Of a stretch of 58,163 nucleotides of DNA, positions 43,246 through 52,194 are shown piece after piece. The DNA is taken from assembly GCA_937926195.1 (NCBI GenBank), contig CALEXZ010000138.1:1-58163 (forward strand), in the 5' to 3' direction. The notes under the pieces are model-generated. The model had not been told where the DNA came from and did not search any database. It saw only the letters and a program-made list of their open reading frames with translations. The first letter of the stretch is position 1, and every line of letters begins with the position of its first letter. This DNA is from an uncultured Actinomyces sp. (GTDB lineage: Bacteria; Actinomycetota; Actinomycetes; Actinomycetales; Actinomycetaceae). Made by a program: the position numbers and the translations under genes.

Positions 43246-43966
43246 GGAGCATGTAGCCGACGCCGCGGCGGGTCTGGATGAGCGGGACGACGGGCTCGCC
43301 CTCGGCGGTCTCGATCTGGTCGATCTTGCGACGCAGGTAGGAGATGTAGGACTCGACGATGGCGGCGTCGCCGTTCCAGTCGTACTCCCAGACGTGGTCG
43401 AGGATCTGTGCCTTGGACACGACCCGTCCCTGGTTGAGCATGAGGTAGCGCAGGAGCTTGAACTCGGTGGGGGACAGGTCCACCTCGACCCCGCCGCGGT
43501 AGACCTCGTGCGCGTCCTCGTCCAGGACCAGGTCCGCCACGCGCAGCGTGCCGTCGTCGTCCCCGGCCAGGGCGCGGGTGCGCCGCAGGATCGCGCGGAT
43601 GCGGGCGACGACCTCCTCCAGGCCGAAGGGCTTGGTCACGTAGTCGTCACCGCCGACGGTCAGGCCCTGGACCTTGTCCGACATGTCGTCACGGGCGGTG
43701 AGGAAGAGGATCGGCGTGGTGATGACGCGTTCGCGCATGCGTCGGGCCACGGTGAACCCGTCCATGTCCGGCAGCATGACGTCGAGGACGACGAGGTCCG
43801 GCTGCGCGTCGTCGACGATGCGCAGGGCGCTGTTGCCGTCCGCGGCCGTGGAGACCTCGAACCCGGCGAAGCGCAGGGAGGAGGCGAGCAGGTCGCGGAT
43901 ATTCGGCTCGTCGTCGACAACGAGCAGGTGTGCCTCTCTCTTCTGGGAGTCCTGGGATCGGTCCAT
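43226..43966 (-). CDS. OmpR-family response regulator
   Basis: This 246-residue regulator has a receiver domain with acidic pair VVDDE (18-20), phospho-acceptor Asp62 (LVVLDVMLPDMDG), Thr in LFLTARDD and Lys in DDYVTKPFGLEEVVARI. A C-terminal winged helix follows (VDLSPTEFKLLRYLMLNQGRVVSKAQILDHVWEYD, VESYISYLRRKID, IQTRRGVGYMLR). ATG 43966 is used; a GTG at 43975 is also in frame and neither has a good ribosome site, so the mRNA may be nearly leaderless. It is the first gene of the pair. Regulation of the adjacent convergent exporter is possible but not shown. Confidence 0.94.
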   Translation of the reverse strand: MDRSQDSQKREAHLLVVDDEPNIRDLLASSLRFAGFEVSTAADGNSALRIVDDAQPDLVVLDVMLPDMDGFTVARRMRERVITTPILFLTARDDMSDKVQGLTVGGDDYVTKPFGLEEVVARIRAILRRTRALAGDDDGTLRVADLVLDEDAHEVYRGGVEVDLSPTEFKLLRYLMLNQGRVVSKAQILDHVWEYDWNGDAAIVESYISYLRRKIDQIETAEGEPVVPLIQTRRGVGYMLREPKGE

Positions 43967-44026
43967 GAGGAGCACTGTGCCGGTCTGCGCTGATAGTTTC
44001 CTGAAGACCTATGGATCCGGTTGGGC

Positions 44027-44629
44027 TCAGATGAAGGCGAAGGGGTCGAACTCCGCCAGCGGGATGATGCGGATACGCGGCAGTGTCGAGGTGAAGGCGT
44101 CGACGTCGTACTCCAGGTCGTGCACCCGCAGTCCCTTGTCCTGCAAGGACGCCAGGTGGGTGCTGAGGAACTCGCGGAAGCACAGCACGCCCACGGAGGC
44201 GCCCGCGTCCAGCAGCCGCTCGATCTGGGGGACGTAGTCGCCGTCGTGAGAGCCCAGGAGCACCTGCACGTGCTGGCCGGACTCGGCCCGCTGGGTCAGC
44301 GCGTCAAGTGTGCGCTGGATACCGATGTCCACGACCTTCTCGTCGGGGGCTCCCGTGCCGGCCAGGGGCAGCGGCCGGTAGTCCATCGCCATGAGGGCCT
44401 GGACGAAACCCATCGGCATGTGGCCGCTGGTGGCGTTGAGGAAGAACAGTGCAGTCGTGTCCGGCCCCTGGCCGCCCGCCGTCGCGTCGGACAGGTCGTC
44501 ACAGAAGGACAGGACCCGGTCCCAACGGGGGCGCTCCTCCGGCTCGGGGCGGCGCCCGAGGACGCTCATGCCCAGGGTGGCGTCGATGTTCTCACCGTCG
44601 ACAAGCAGGTACGCGGGGGCGGCAGTCAT
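44027..44629 (-). CDS. NYN-domain (LabA/DUF88-like) putative ribonuclease
   Basis: This 200-residue PIN-like NYN protein has the expected acidic positions: YLLVDGENID (Asp11), KVVDIGIQRTLDAL and LLGSHDGDYVPQIERLL. The C-terminus FREFLSTHLASL...VHDLEYDVDAF completes the fold. Members of this family are predicted metal-dependent RNases. The gene lies between the two-component pair and PspA on the same strand; a hairpin upstream separates it from pspA. Target RNA unknown. Confidence 0.88.
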   Translation of the reverse strand: MTAAPAYLLVDGENIDATLGMSVLGRRPEPEERPRWDRVLSFCDDLSDATAGGQGPDTTALFFLNATSGHMPMGFVQALMAMDYRPLPLAGTGAPDEKVVDIGIQRTLDALTQRAESGQHVQVLLGSHDGDYVPQIERLLDAGASVGVLCFREFLSTHLASLQDKGLRVHDLEYDVDAFTSTLPRIRIIPLAEFDPFAFI

Positions 44630-44682
44630 GCGCTCATGCTAGCGGGAGGTTCCAGGGCTGCGGCGGCTGTTGGCGCACCCAC

Positions 44683-44713
44683 GACGGCGGCCGTGCCGGG
44701 CACGACCGCCGTC
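44683..44713 (-). terminator. Hairpin after the pspA-like gene
   Basis: 44683-44696 pairs with 44700-44713 (13 of 14 positions) around a 3-base loop, about 30 bases past the pspA stop on the minus strand. It would end the pspA transcript before the NYN gene. Confidence 0.7.
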
Positions 44714-44744
44714 ACCGTGCCGGGGCGGGCCCGGCGTCGTCTCG

Positions 44745-45590
44745 TCAGTAGGAGGACTCGTCCGTCTCGCCGGCCGGGGCCTGCTCGGCCACGGACTCGT
44801 TCTTGAGTGCGGCGAAGGCCTCGTCGACCTGGCCGTCGGTGATCTGGGCCGGGGCGCTGGGGGCCTCGATGGAGGCGTTGCCGGACTTGAGGGCGGCCAG
44901 ACGCAGCTCGGCCTCGGTGGCCGCGGAGGAGGACTCCAGCTCGGCGAACTGGGCCTCCAGGGACGAGCCGGCGAGCTCGGCCTGGCCGGCCGCCTGGGCC
45001 TCGATGCGACGCACCTGGTCCTCGTAGCGGGAGAGCTCGCTGGTGGGGTCCAGGACGTTGATGGAGCGGATGGCGCCCTGGACCTTGACCTGCGCCTCGG
45101 CGGACTTCTGGCGGGCCACGAGCGAGTCGCGCTTGGACTTGAGCTCGGCGAGCTTGGCCTCCATCTGCTGCAGGCCTGTCTTGAGCTGGTCGACGACCTG
45201 CTGCTGGGAGGCGATCATCGGCTCGGCGGCCTTGGCCTCGTTCTCCGCGGAGATCTGCTTGGTGATGGCGATCTTGGCCAGGGAGTCCCACTTGTCGGCC
45301 CCGGCGGCGTCGCCCGCAGCGCGCATCTGGTCGGCCTTGTTGGAGGCGGCCAGGGCCTTGCCGCCCCAGTCCTTGGCCTCGGCGAGGTCGGCGGCGTGGT
45401 CCTTCTCCGCCAGGCGCAGGTTGCCGATGGTCTGGGCGACGGCGTCACGGGCCTCGGCAATGGAGGCGGTGTAGTCGCGCACCAGCTGGTCGAGCATCTT
45501 CTCCGGGTCCTCGGCGCGGTCGAGGAGGGCGTTGATGTTGGCTCGGGTGAGCTGGGCGATACGACCCAGGATCGACTGCTTCTCAGCCAT
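44745..45590 (-). CDS. PspA/IM30 family envelope-stress protein
   Basis: This 281-residue, almost fully helical protein begins with the amphipathic membrane-binding helix ILGRIAQLTRANINALLDRAEDPEKMLDQLVRDY typical of PspA/Vipp1. Long coiled coils follow (LKTGLQQMEAKLAELKSKRDSLVARQKSAEAQ). The end is an acidic Ala/Glu tail. PspA proteins polymerise on damaged membranes and limit ion leakage. ATG 45590 is chosen because family similarity starts there; ribosome site gaaagg precedes it. The TPM protein gene lies upstream on the same strand, a recurrent pairing. Confidence 0.93.
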   Translation of the reverse strand: MAEKQSILGRIAQLTRANINALLDRAEDPEKMLDQLVRDYTASIAEARDAVAQTIGNLRLAEKDHAADLAEAKDWGGKALAASNKADQMRAAGDAAGADKWDSLAKIAITKQISAENEAKAAEPMIASQQQVVDQLKTGLQQMEAKLAELKSKRDSLVARQKSAEAQVKVQGAIRSINVLDPTSELSRYEDQVRRIEAQAAGQAELAGSSLEAQFAELESSSAATEAELRLAALKSGNASIEAPSAPAQITDGQVDEAFAALKNESVAEQAPAGETDESSY

Positions 45591-45757
45591 GGTGGTGACC
45601 TTTCGTGTTCTCACAGGGGCGGGGTGCGTCCGACGCCGGTGGGCGTGCGGCGCGTGCGTGCCCTGCCGGGATCGTCCCACGGATGCGGGTGTGGTGTCCG
45701 GCGCTCGTCAGGGGTTGCCCGGCCCGTATCGCTCATGGCGTGAGGGCGCGGCCGCTC

Positions 45758-45812
45758 GGCCGACGGCGGTGCCGGGGCCTGGGGCGCGTGCGGGCCGACG
45801 GCGGTGCCGGGG
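45758..45812. repeat. 20-bp direct repeat between TPM and pspA genes
   Basis: ggccgacggcggtgccgggg occurs at 45758-45777 and 45793-45812, just after the stop of the TPM gene. Each copy can form only a weak hairpin. It may mark the end of the TPM transcript. Confidence 0.7.
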
Positions 45813-45814
45813 TC

Positions 45815-47884
45815 TCAGAAACGACCGCCGCCTCCTCCGAAGCCGCCGCCCCCGCCGCCGAAGCCGCCTCCGCCGAATCCGCCTCCTCCGAAGCCGCCGA
45901 ATCCGCCGCTGTGGCCTCCCCAGCCGCCGTAGCCGCCGCGGTGCCCGCCACCGCCCAGGAGGATGCCGCCCAGGATGAGCGAGCCCAGGTCGATGCCGGA
46001 GCCACCCGAGCCCGAGCCCGAGCCCCACGAGTCGTGGTGGTTGCGCACATCCGCCTCAGCCAGCGCCTGCGCCTGCGCCACGAGGGGCTCTGCGGCCGCG
46101 ACCTCCGCGAGGGCCGCGGCGGCGTCCGTCACCTGCAGGCGCGCAGCCGCGGCCGCGTGCCGCGAGGCCTCGCTCAGGGCCGTGCGGGCGGAGGCTCCGA
46201 CGACGCCGCGGTGGGTGGTGACGTAGGAGGTCACTGCCTCGACCTGGGAGGTCAGGTGCGACAGCCGGAACGACAGCTGGGAGCGGGCGCGCGCGTCGTT
46301 CTCCTCCTTGGCCCGCGCCGAGGCCAGGGCGGCATCGAGGGCGCCCTCCGCGCGCGCCAGGTGCTCGAGAGCCGCCAGAGGGTCGCCACCGTTGCCGTTA
46401 CTCGCGGACACGCCACGTCCCTCGGCGACAGCGGCCTCCGCGTCGGCCACCAGCGGTGCCAGCACGGCGGAGGGCACCTGATCCGCCAGGCGCCGGGCGT
46501 CCACGAGGTCGGAGGAGATCGAGGCGATCGCCGCCCCCAGGTCCGTGGTCGCCGTCGCCAGGCGCTCGCGGGCCGTGGAGACCTGGGCGGCCAGCGCACC
46601 CGCCTGGGCGATGGAGCCCTGGGCGATACGCACCTGCTCGACAGCCGTGGACTGCTCGCCGGACGCCAGGGAGTCACGCGCCTGGTCCAGGGCCGTGCGT
46701 CCCGCCGCCAGCAGCCGCTGCGCCTGCGTCGGGGCCTCGGACACGCTGGTGAGCGCGGAGGAGGGGTAGGAGGCGTGCAGGGTCACCAGTAGCGTCTGGG
46801 CGGCCGTGATGGCCCGCTCGGTCTCGTCGGCGCGCTGGCCGGTCTCCGAGATCGAGGCGGGCAGGTTGGCCTCCAGGCCTCGACGCTCACTGAAGGCCGC
46901 CTCCTGCTCCTGGATGACGCGCACCGCGTCCTGGCAGCGTCCGAGGATCTCCGAGTTCATCTGACGCTGCTGGGCCTCGGTCTCGGGGATGTCGTCGTCG
47001 AGAAGCTTGCGCAGCTCGAAGGAGCGGGCGACGTGCTCGCGGGCGGTGGCGAGCGCCTGGGTGAAGGAGTCGGTGGCCGCCAGGCCGAACTGGGCCTGGG
47101 CGTAGGACAGCTCCTCGTCGGCGGCCCGCACGGCGTCGTCGGCAGTGACCAGCGCGTTGCCGGCCTGGAGCGCGAGGGTCTCCAGCGGCACCACCGAGGC
47201 AGCTCGCGCACCTGCGGGCCCCTCCAGGGACTTCTTGCGCCGCGAGCGCGAGTACAGCACCGCGCCGCCACCGACGAGGGCCGTCGTCCCCAGCACCAGG
47301 GCGACGCCGGTGCCGCCGCTGGTGCCGCTGCCGGAGGAGTCGCCGGTGCCCGCGGAGGAGTCGAGCCCCGTGAGGACCGCGGCGACGGCGCCGTCGTAGT
47401 CACCGTCCTTGAGCTCGTTGTAGATCTTGGTGCGCACCGCGTCGGTGGTGGAGTCGCTCCACACGCTGTTCTTGGCCGAGCCTGAGAAGGCGTAGGTGCG
47501 GCCCGAGCTCGTCATGTTGATGACGAGCAGGAGGTCCTGCGTGCCCAGCCTGGAGTCGTCCCACGCCTTCGCCGCGTACTCCTCGGCGGTCATCGAGGCG
47601 TCGTCGATCGTCACGACCCACAGCCCGATGCCCTCGGCGGCGAGCTGGTTGACCACGTCCCGCGCGGCGGCGTCGTCGAGCACGTCGGCGTCGTCGGTGA
47701 CCTGCTCGGTCAGGACGGTCGACGTCGCGGCGGGCACGGTGCGGGCTGAGACGGGGGCGGGAGCCTCGACGGCGGGGGCCGCGGAGGCCGTCGCCGGCAC
47801 CACAAGAGCTCCCGCGACGAGCAGGCCGCAGGCGGACAGGCGGACGAGGGCGCCGGGGCGGGCGAGGCGTGTTGAGTCCATCAC
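45815..47884 (-). CDS. Secreted/membrane TPM-domain protein with Gly-rich C-terminus
   Basis: This 689-residue protein has a signal peptide (LVRLSACGLLVAGALVVPATASA), a TPM (YgcG/Psb32-like) domain at about residues 55-175 (LTEQVTDDADVLDDAAARDVVNQL, LWVVTIDDASMTAEEYAAKAWDDSRLGTQDLLLVINM) and one transmembrane helix (GVALVLGTTALVGGGAVLY, about 195-213). About 380 residues of Ala-rich coiled coil follow. A final Gly-rich stretch of about 50 residues is built from GGFGGGG-like units. TPM proteins in bacteria are linked to membrane stress and occur next to PspA-like genes, as here. Start GTG 47884 or ATG 47881. Confidence 0.88.
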   Translation of the reverse strand: MMDSTRLARPGALVRLSACGLLVAGALVVPATASAAPAVEAPAPVSARTVPAATSTVLTEQVTDDADVLDDAAARDVVNQLAAEGIGLWVVTIDDASMTAEEYAAKAWDDSRLGTQDLLLVINMTSSGRTYAFSGSAKNSVWSDSTTDAVRTKIYNELKDGDYDGAVAAVLTGLDSSAGTGDSSGSGTSGGTGVALVLGTTALVGGGAVLYSRSRRKKSLEGPAGARAASVVPLETLALQAGNALVTADDAVRAADEELSYAQAQFGLAATDSFTQALATAREHVARSFELRKLLDDDIPETEAQQRQMNSEILGRCQDAVRVIQEQEAAFSERRGLEANLPASISETGQRADETERAITAAQTLLVTLHASYPSSALTSVSEAPTQAQRLLAAGRTALDQARDSLASGEQSTAVEQVRIAQGSIAQAGALAAQVSTARERLATATTDLGAAIASISSDLVDARRLADQVPSAVLAPLVADAEAAVAEGRGVSASNGNGGDPLAALEHLARAEGALDAALASARAKEENDARARSQLSFRLSHLTSQVEAVTSYVTTHRGVVGASARTALSEASRHAAAAARLQVTDAAAALAEVAAAEPLVAQAQALAEADVRNHHDSWGSGSGSGGSGIDLGSLILGGILLGGGGHRGGYGGWGGHSGGFGGFGGGGFGGGGFGGGGGGFGGGGGRF

Positions 47885-48050
47885 CCGTCATCGTCGTGCC
47901 CGCGCCCGTCTGTCGCAAGCAGTTTCACTGCAAGCGCGCGCCAGATCGGGTGCGCAGCGGCCAGCCGGCCGCCGCGGCGTACCGGGCGGCCGACCGTCAC
48001 GGTCCGTCCCCAGCTTGCGTGCCCCCGGTGTCACGGCATGAATAGAGCGC

Positions 48051-48944
48051 ATGACAGACACCTTCGGCACCCTCCGAGCGGGTCAGAGCGCCGCTCGTGC
48101 CGCCGTCGCCCCCGTCCTGACGGTCATCGAGCCCGAGGCCTTCGCCCCGCTGGGCCGCCTGGGCGAGTGGCTCTTCGCCAGCGGCGCCCGGCTCACCATG
48201 GTGCGCCCCTGGCAGGGCGACCCTGTGCCGGACCTGACGGAGATCGGTGACGGCCTCGTCGTCCTCGGTGGCGCCATGAGCGCCCACGACGACGACGCCC
48301 ACCCGTGGCTGGCGGACCTGCGCCACCTGCTGCGGCGCGTCGTCGAGGAGAGGGTGCCCGCCCTGACCATCTGCCTGGGCGCCCAGGTCGCCGCCGAGGC
48401 GCTCGGCGGGGCCACGGCCGTCCCCTCGCCCCACGGCCCCGAGGGCGGCATCGTCGAGCTGGAGCTCACGGAGGCCGCCGGCGAGGACCCCTTCCTCGCA
48501 CCGGTCATCGCCGCGGCCGTGCGCACCGCCGTGCGCACCGGCGTGCGCACGCACGACGGCACCCGCCTGCCCGTCATCGTCTCCCACGACGACGGCGTCG
48601 TCCGCCTGCCGGAGCAGGCCACGCTGCTCGCCTCCTCCGTCGGCGCCCCCGTCCAGGCGTGGCGGGCCGGGCGCCTGCTCGCCCTGCAGCACCACCCCGA
48701 GTCCACACCCGCCCGCATCGAGTACTGGAGGGCGCGCAGCGCCGCCCGGCAGATGGGGGTCGTCGAGGGTGAGGAGGCGGCTGAGGCGCTGAGTGACGAG
48801 GCCTTGCCCGACGAGGCCGTGCAGGTCGGACGGCGGGCGCGCGCCGAGGCGGAGAAGGTCGACCCGGTGATCCAGGCCTTCGGCCGCGAGCTTGCCCGCC
48901 AGCTGGTCCTCAGCGCCCGGGCCTACGCGGTCTCGCGCCGCTGA
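48051..48944 (+). CDS. Type 1 glutamine amidotransferase (GuaA-like GATase domain)
   Basis: This 297-residue single-domain class I amidotransferase has nucleophile Cys108 in LTICLGAQVAAEALGG. The His-x-Glu pair lies in LQHHPES (His215, Glu217), and the oxyanion region is VLGGAMSAHDDDAHPWL. It is a stand-alone GATase, not fused to GMP synthetase, so it may hydrolyse glutamine or a gamma-glutamyl compound. A small internal repeat AVRTAVRTGVRT lies near residue 160. The last 60 residues are an extra charged helical tail. The gene is convergent with the XPB helicase gene. Confidence 0.87.
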   Translation: MTDTFGTLRAGQSAARAAVAPVLTVIEPEAFAPLGRLGEWLFASGARLTMVRPWQGDPVPDLTEIGDGLVVLGGAMSAHDDDAHPWLADLRHLLRRVVEERVPALTICLGAQVAAEALGGATAVPSPHGPEGGIVELELTEAAGEDPFLAPVIAAAVRTAVRTGVRTHDGTRLPVIVSHDDGVVRLPEQATLLASSVGAPVQAWRAGRLLALQHHPESTPARIEYWRARSAARQMGVVEGEEAAEALSDEALPDEAVQVGRRARAEAEKVDPVIQAFGRELARQLVLSARAYAVSRR

Positions 48945-49043
48945 GCGGCTGCGGCGCCCGGCCCTGACGGCCGGGCCCGCTGAGGGGCCCTACCGGTGCC
49001 CGCCGGGCGGGAGCCCGCCGCGCCTCCCCGCGCTGGGGCGCAC

Positions 49044-49068
49044 GCGTGCCCGCGGGCCCCGGGCACGC
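49044..49068. terminator. Convergent terminator hairpin
   Basis: gcgtgcccg (49044-49052) pairs exactly with cgggcacgc (49060-49068) around a 7-base loop. It abuts the stop of the XPB gene (49070) and follows the amidotransferase gene. Confidence 0.65.
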
Positions 49069-49069
49069 G

Positions 49070-50752
49070 CTACAGGTCCTCGGCGTCCACGACGTCGTAG
49101 GCGTAGCCCTGCTCCGCCAGGAAGCGCTGACGGTGCGCCGCCATCTCCTGGTCGACAGTGTCCCGTGCGACCACCGTGTAGAAGTGGGCCTGACGCCCGT
49201 CCTCCTTGGGACGCACGATCCGCCCCAGGCGCTGGGCCTCCTCCTGGCGTGAGCCGAAGGAGCCGCTGACCTGCACCGCCACCGAGGCGCCCGGCAGGTC
49301 GACGGAGAAGTTGGCGACCTTGGAGACCACGAGCGTGCCCACCTCGCCGCTGCGGAAGGCGTCGTAGAGCCGCTGGCGCTCACGCACGGTCGTCGCCCCG
49401 GTGAGCAGCGGCGCCCCCAGGTGCTCGGCGAGCTCCTCGAGCTGGTCGACGTACTGGCCGATGACGAGCGCGCTCTGCCCTCGGTGGCGGGCCAGCAGCC
49501 GGTCGACGACGTCGGTCTTGCGCTCGGTGGTGGCGGCAAGCCGGTAACGGTCCTCGGGCGTGGCGGTCGCGTACGTCATGCGCTCGCCGGCGTCGAGGCT
49601 CACGCGCACCTCCGTGCACACGGCGGGGGCGATCCAGCCCTGGTTCTCCAGGTCCTTCCACGGGGCGTCATAGCGCTTGGGGCCGATGAGGGAGAACACC
49701 TCGTCCTCGCGCCCGTCCTCGCGCACGAGCGTCGCCGTCAGCCCCAGCCTGCGGCGGGCCTGGAGGTCCGCGGTCATGCGGAAGACCGGGGCCGGAAGCA
49801 GGTGCACCTCGTCGTAGACGATGAGGCCCCAGTCGTGGGCGTCGAGCAGGTCGAGGTGCGGGTAGACGCCCTTCCTGCGGGTGGTCAGCACCTGGTAGGT
49901 CGCGATGGTGACCGGCCGGACCTCCTTGCGTGAGCCTGAGTACTCACCGATCTCGTCCTCGGTCAGGGAGGTGAAGCGGACCAGCTCGTCCTTCCACTGG
50001 CGGGCGGAGACGGCGTTGGTCACGAGGATGAGGGTCGTCGTCGAGCTGCGGGCCATGCAGGCCGCGCCCACGAGGGTCTTGCCCGCCCCGCAGGGCAGGA
50101 CGACGACGCCGCTGCCGCCCGCCCAGAAGGCCTCGACCGCCTGCGCCTGGTAGGGGCGCAGCGCGAAGGCGCCGGGCACGTGCTCGCGCACCCCGGCGGG
50201 GTCGTCCGCCAGGGCGATGGGGTGGCGCTCGCCGTCGACGTATCCGGCCAGGTCCTCAGCGGGCCACCCCAGCGTGATGAGCGCCTGCTTGAGGTTGCCG
50301 CGCTCGGAGGGGTGGACGACGACGTCCTGCGACGACAGGCGCTCGCCGAGCATCCCCGCGGTGCGCCGCGAGCGCAGGACCTCCTCCAGCACCGGCACGT
50401 CCGTGGTGTGCAGGACGAGCCCGTGCGCGGGGTCGCTCAGCAGCTGGAGGCGGCCGTAGCGGCCCATCGTCTCGGCGACCTCCGTCAGCAGCGAGTGCGG
50501 GACGGGGAAGCGCGAGTAGGTGATGAGGACGTGGACGACGGTCTCCGGGTCGAGGCCGGCGGCGCGGGCGTTCCACAGGGCCAGCGGGGTGATGCGGTAG
50601 GTGTGGATGTGCTCGGGGGCGCGCTCGAGCTCCGCGAAGGGGGCGATGGCGCGGCGGGCGTCGTCAGCGCCGGGGTGGGCGACCTCAAGCAGGACGGTCT
50701 TGTCGCTCTGGACGATGAGGGGGCCGTCGGGCAGGCCGGGCGTGGCGGGCAT
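49070..50752 (-). CDS. DNA repair helicase XPB (bacterial ERCC3 homologue)
   Basis: This 560-residue superfamily 2 helicase resembles eukaryotic XPB. Motifs in order are an N-terminal damage-recognition part, ALRPYQAQAVEAFW, Walker A LPCGAGKT, ATYQVLTTR, DEVH box LIVYDEVHLLP, LGLTATLVREDGRED (motif III plus the RED motif specific to XPB), VIGQYVDQLEELAEHL, VVSKVANFSVDLPGA and QRLGRIVRPK (motif VI). Length fits actinobacterial XPB (about 550). ATG 50752 is preferred over an upstream in-frame ATG at 50779. It acts in DNA unwinding, probably in excision repair. Its usual helicase-associated partner is at 52195, on the other side of an ATPase gene. Confidence 0.95.
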   Translation of the reverse strand: MPATPGLPDGPLIVQSDKTVLLEVAHPGADDARRAIAPFAELERAPEHIHTYRITPLALWNARAAGLDPETVVHVLITYSRFPVPHSLLTEVAETMGRYGRLQLLSDPAHGLVLHTTDVPVLEEVLRSRRTAGMLGERLSSQDVVVHPSERGNLKQALITLGWPAEDLAGYVDGERHPIALADDPAGVREHVPGAFALRPYQAQAVEAFWAGGSGVVVLPCGAGKTLVGAACMARSSTTTLILVTNAVSARQWKDELVRFTSLTEDEIGEYSGSRKEVRPVTIATYQVLTTRRKGVYPHLDLLDAHDWGLIVYDEVHLLPAPVFRMTADLQARRRLGLTATLVREDGREDEVFSLIGPKRYDAPWKDLENQGWIAPAVCTEVRVSLDAGERMTYATATPEDRYRLAATTERKTDVVDRLLARHRGQSALVIGQYVDQLEELAEHLGAPLLTGATTVRERQRLYDAFRSGEVGTLVVSKVANFSVDLPGASVAVQVSGSFGSRQEEAQRLGRIVRPKEDGRQAHFYTVVARDTVDQEMAAHRQRFLAEQGYAYDVVDAEDL

Positions 50753-50827
50753 AGGCGGAGTATCGCCCCGCGGGCGCACGCGCTCCGATGAGCCGTGTCA
50801 CGCCCTGGCGGGGGCGGCATGTGGGGC

Positions 50828-52003
50828 TCAGCCGTTGTCCTCGTGCTGCCTCGAGATGAACCCAGCCATCCCGGGCACGGTGAAGGCGACGACACCGTGG
50901 TCGGGCGCGTAGATGAGCCCTTTGCGGATCAGGGAGTTACGCACGCCGCTCTGGCTCTGGATGGTCTTGCCCAGACGTCTTGCGACCTCGCCACTGCCGA
51001 TTCCCTCATCGCCTTCGGAGCACATGGCGCGCAGGTAGTGTTTCTCGGCTCCTGTCGTCCGGTCCCAGCGCGCGCGGAAGAAGCCGGTGTCGAGCTGGGC
51101 AAGTCCAGCCACGACGCCCAGCTCAGCCGCACGCATGTCGATCTGGTCCCCGGACGCGGCGTTCCAGGCCTCCTGGCCGAACTGCTGGATGAAGTACGGG
51201 TACTGGCCCGAACGGTCGATGACGTGCTCCAGTGCCGTCGGCTGCCACGTGACGTTCTCGTCGAGAGCGGGTTGCGTGAACGCTGCCTCGGCTGCGGCGC
51301 GGTCGAGACGCTCGACCTTGATGTACCGGAAGCGCTCCGAGTACGACTTCGCTTCGGCCAAGGTCTGCGGGAGGCTGGGCAAGCCTGCCAGTGCAAAGAG
51401 GATCGGCCAGTCGTCCTGGGCTGCCGCCTGGATGACCACGGCGAGGGTGGTGAGATCGTCGGTCGACAGGTCCTGTGCCTCGTCGATAAGGAGGGCAAGC
51501 CCGCCACCCTCCTCCTGGGCTGCGAGAGAGACGTCCTTGAGGATCTTCTTGAGGTCAGTCTCCAGGACGCCGGAGTCCGCCCCGCCGCCTCCTTCGCCAC
51601 TGAGGTCGACGCCGAAGGTCCACGCGCCCGTCGGGTCGTAAGAGGCCTTGAAGGAGACTGCGGTCTTGAGGGCGCGCAGCAGACGCCGACCTGCGGATGG
51701 GCGTGCGAGGTCGCTCAGTGGGCCGTACAGGCCCTCGCCTACGAGTGAGCGCAGCGTGCGGCTGACGCCGGCCTCGATCTGAAGGGTGATCCAGCTCCGC
51801 TTGTCGGCATCGCGACGCAGGCGGGTGAGCAGGACGGTCTTACCCACACCTCGCAACCCGTACAGGACGAGCGGCTGGTTGGTTGTCCCGCGCTCCGTTC
51901 GGCGCATCATGACGTCCCAGGTCGTGATCGCCTCATCGCGCCCGACGAGCGCGGAGGGGAGACGACCCGCGCCCGGGACGTAGGGGTTGAGAACCGGGTC
52001 CAT
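50828..52003 (-). CDS. AAA+ ATPase with winged-helix end (possible insertion)
   Basis: This 391-residue protein belongs to the AAA_16/Orc-Cdc6-like group: N-terminal NPYVPGAGRLPSALVGRDEAI, Walker A GLRGVGKT (49-56), Walker B LALLIDEAQDLS, sensor 1 LFALAGLPSLP and sensor 2-like IDRSGQYPYFIQQF. A C-terminal winged helix follows (GEVARRLGKTIQSQSGVRNSLIRKGLIYA). ATG 52003 is chosen over a TTG at 52015. The gene sits between xpb and its partner gene. Its codon use looks somewhat less GC-biased than neighbours, and its upstream region is only about 44% GC. It could be a mobile or defence-related ATPase; the function is not known. Confidence 0.85.
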   Translation of the reverse strand: MDPVLNPYVPGAGRLPSALVGRDEAITTWDVMMRRTERGTTNQPLVLYGLRGVGKTVLLTRLRRDADKRSWITLQIEAGVSRTLRSLVGEGLYGPLSDLARPSAGRRLLRALKTAVSFKASYDPTGAWTFGVDLSGEGGGGADSGVLETDLKKILKDVSLAAQEEGGGLALLIDEAQDLSTDDLTTLAVVIQAAAQDDWPILFALAGLPSLPQTLAEAKSYSERFRYIKVERLDRAAAEAAFTQPALDENVTWQPTALEHVIDRSGQYPYFIQQFGQEAWNAASGDQIDMRAAELGVVAGLAQLDTGFFRARWDRTTGAEKHYLRAMCSEGDEGIGSGEVARRLGKTIQSQSGVRNSLIRKGLIYAPDHGVVAFTVPGMAGFISRQHEDNG

Positions 52004-52194
52004 CGGAACGTCCAATCTACGGAAGTATGTACGCGTATGCTACAGTATATGTAGGTATGTAGTGAAGACATACGCACGCATACATGTGGAGAACCGTCGC
52101 CACGGTGGAGGGACTCCCGTGAATCGCCGGGAGGGGGCTTGGGTGCCAGCGGCGGGTGAGGTGATCGGGCGGGTGCGACGGTAGGTTGGGGCGG
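52004..52194. promoter_or_regulatory. AT-rich divergent control region with inverted repeats
   Basis: Bases 52010-52090 are about 44% GC by hand count, against about 70% around. gtatgtacgcgtatg (52025-52039) and catacgcacgcatac (52069-52083) are inverted copies at 12 of 15 positions. Between them lies ctaca-gtata-tgtag (52040-52054). This looks like a promoter/operator for the ATPase gene, or the border of an inserted segment. Confidence 0.6.
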
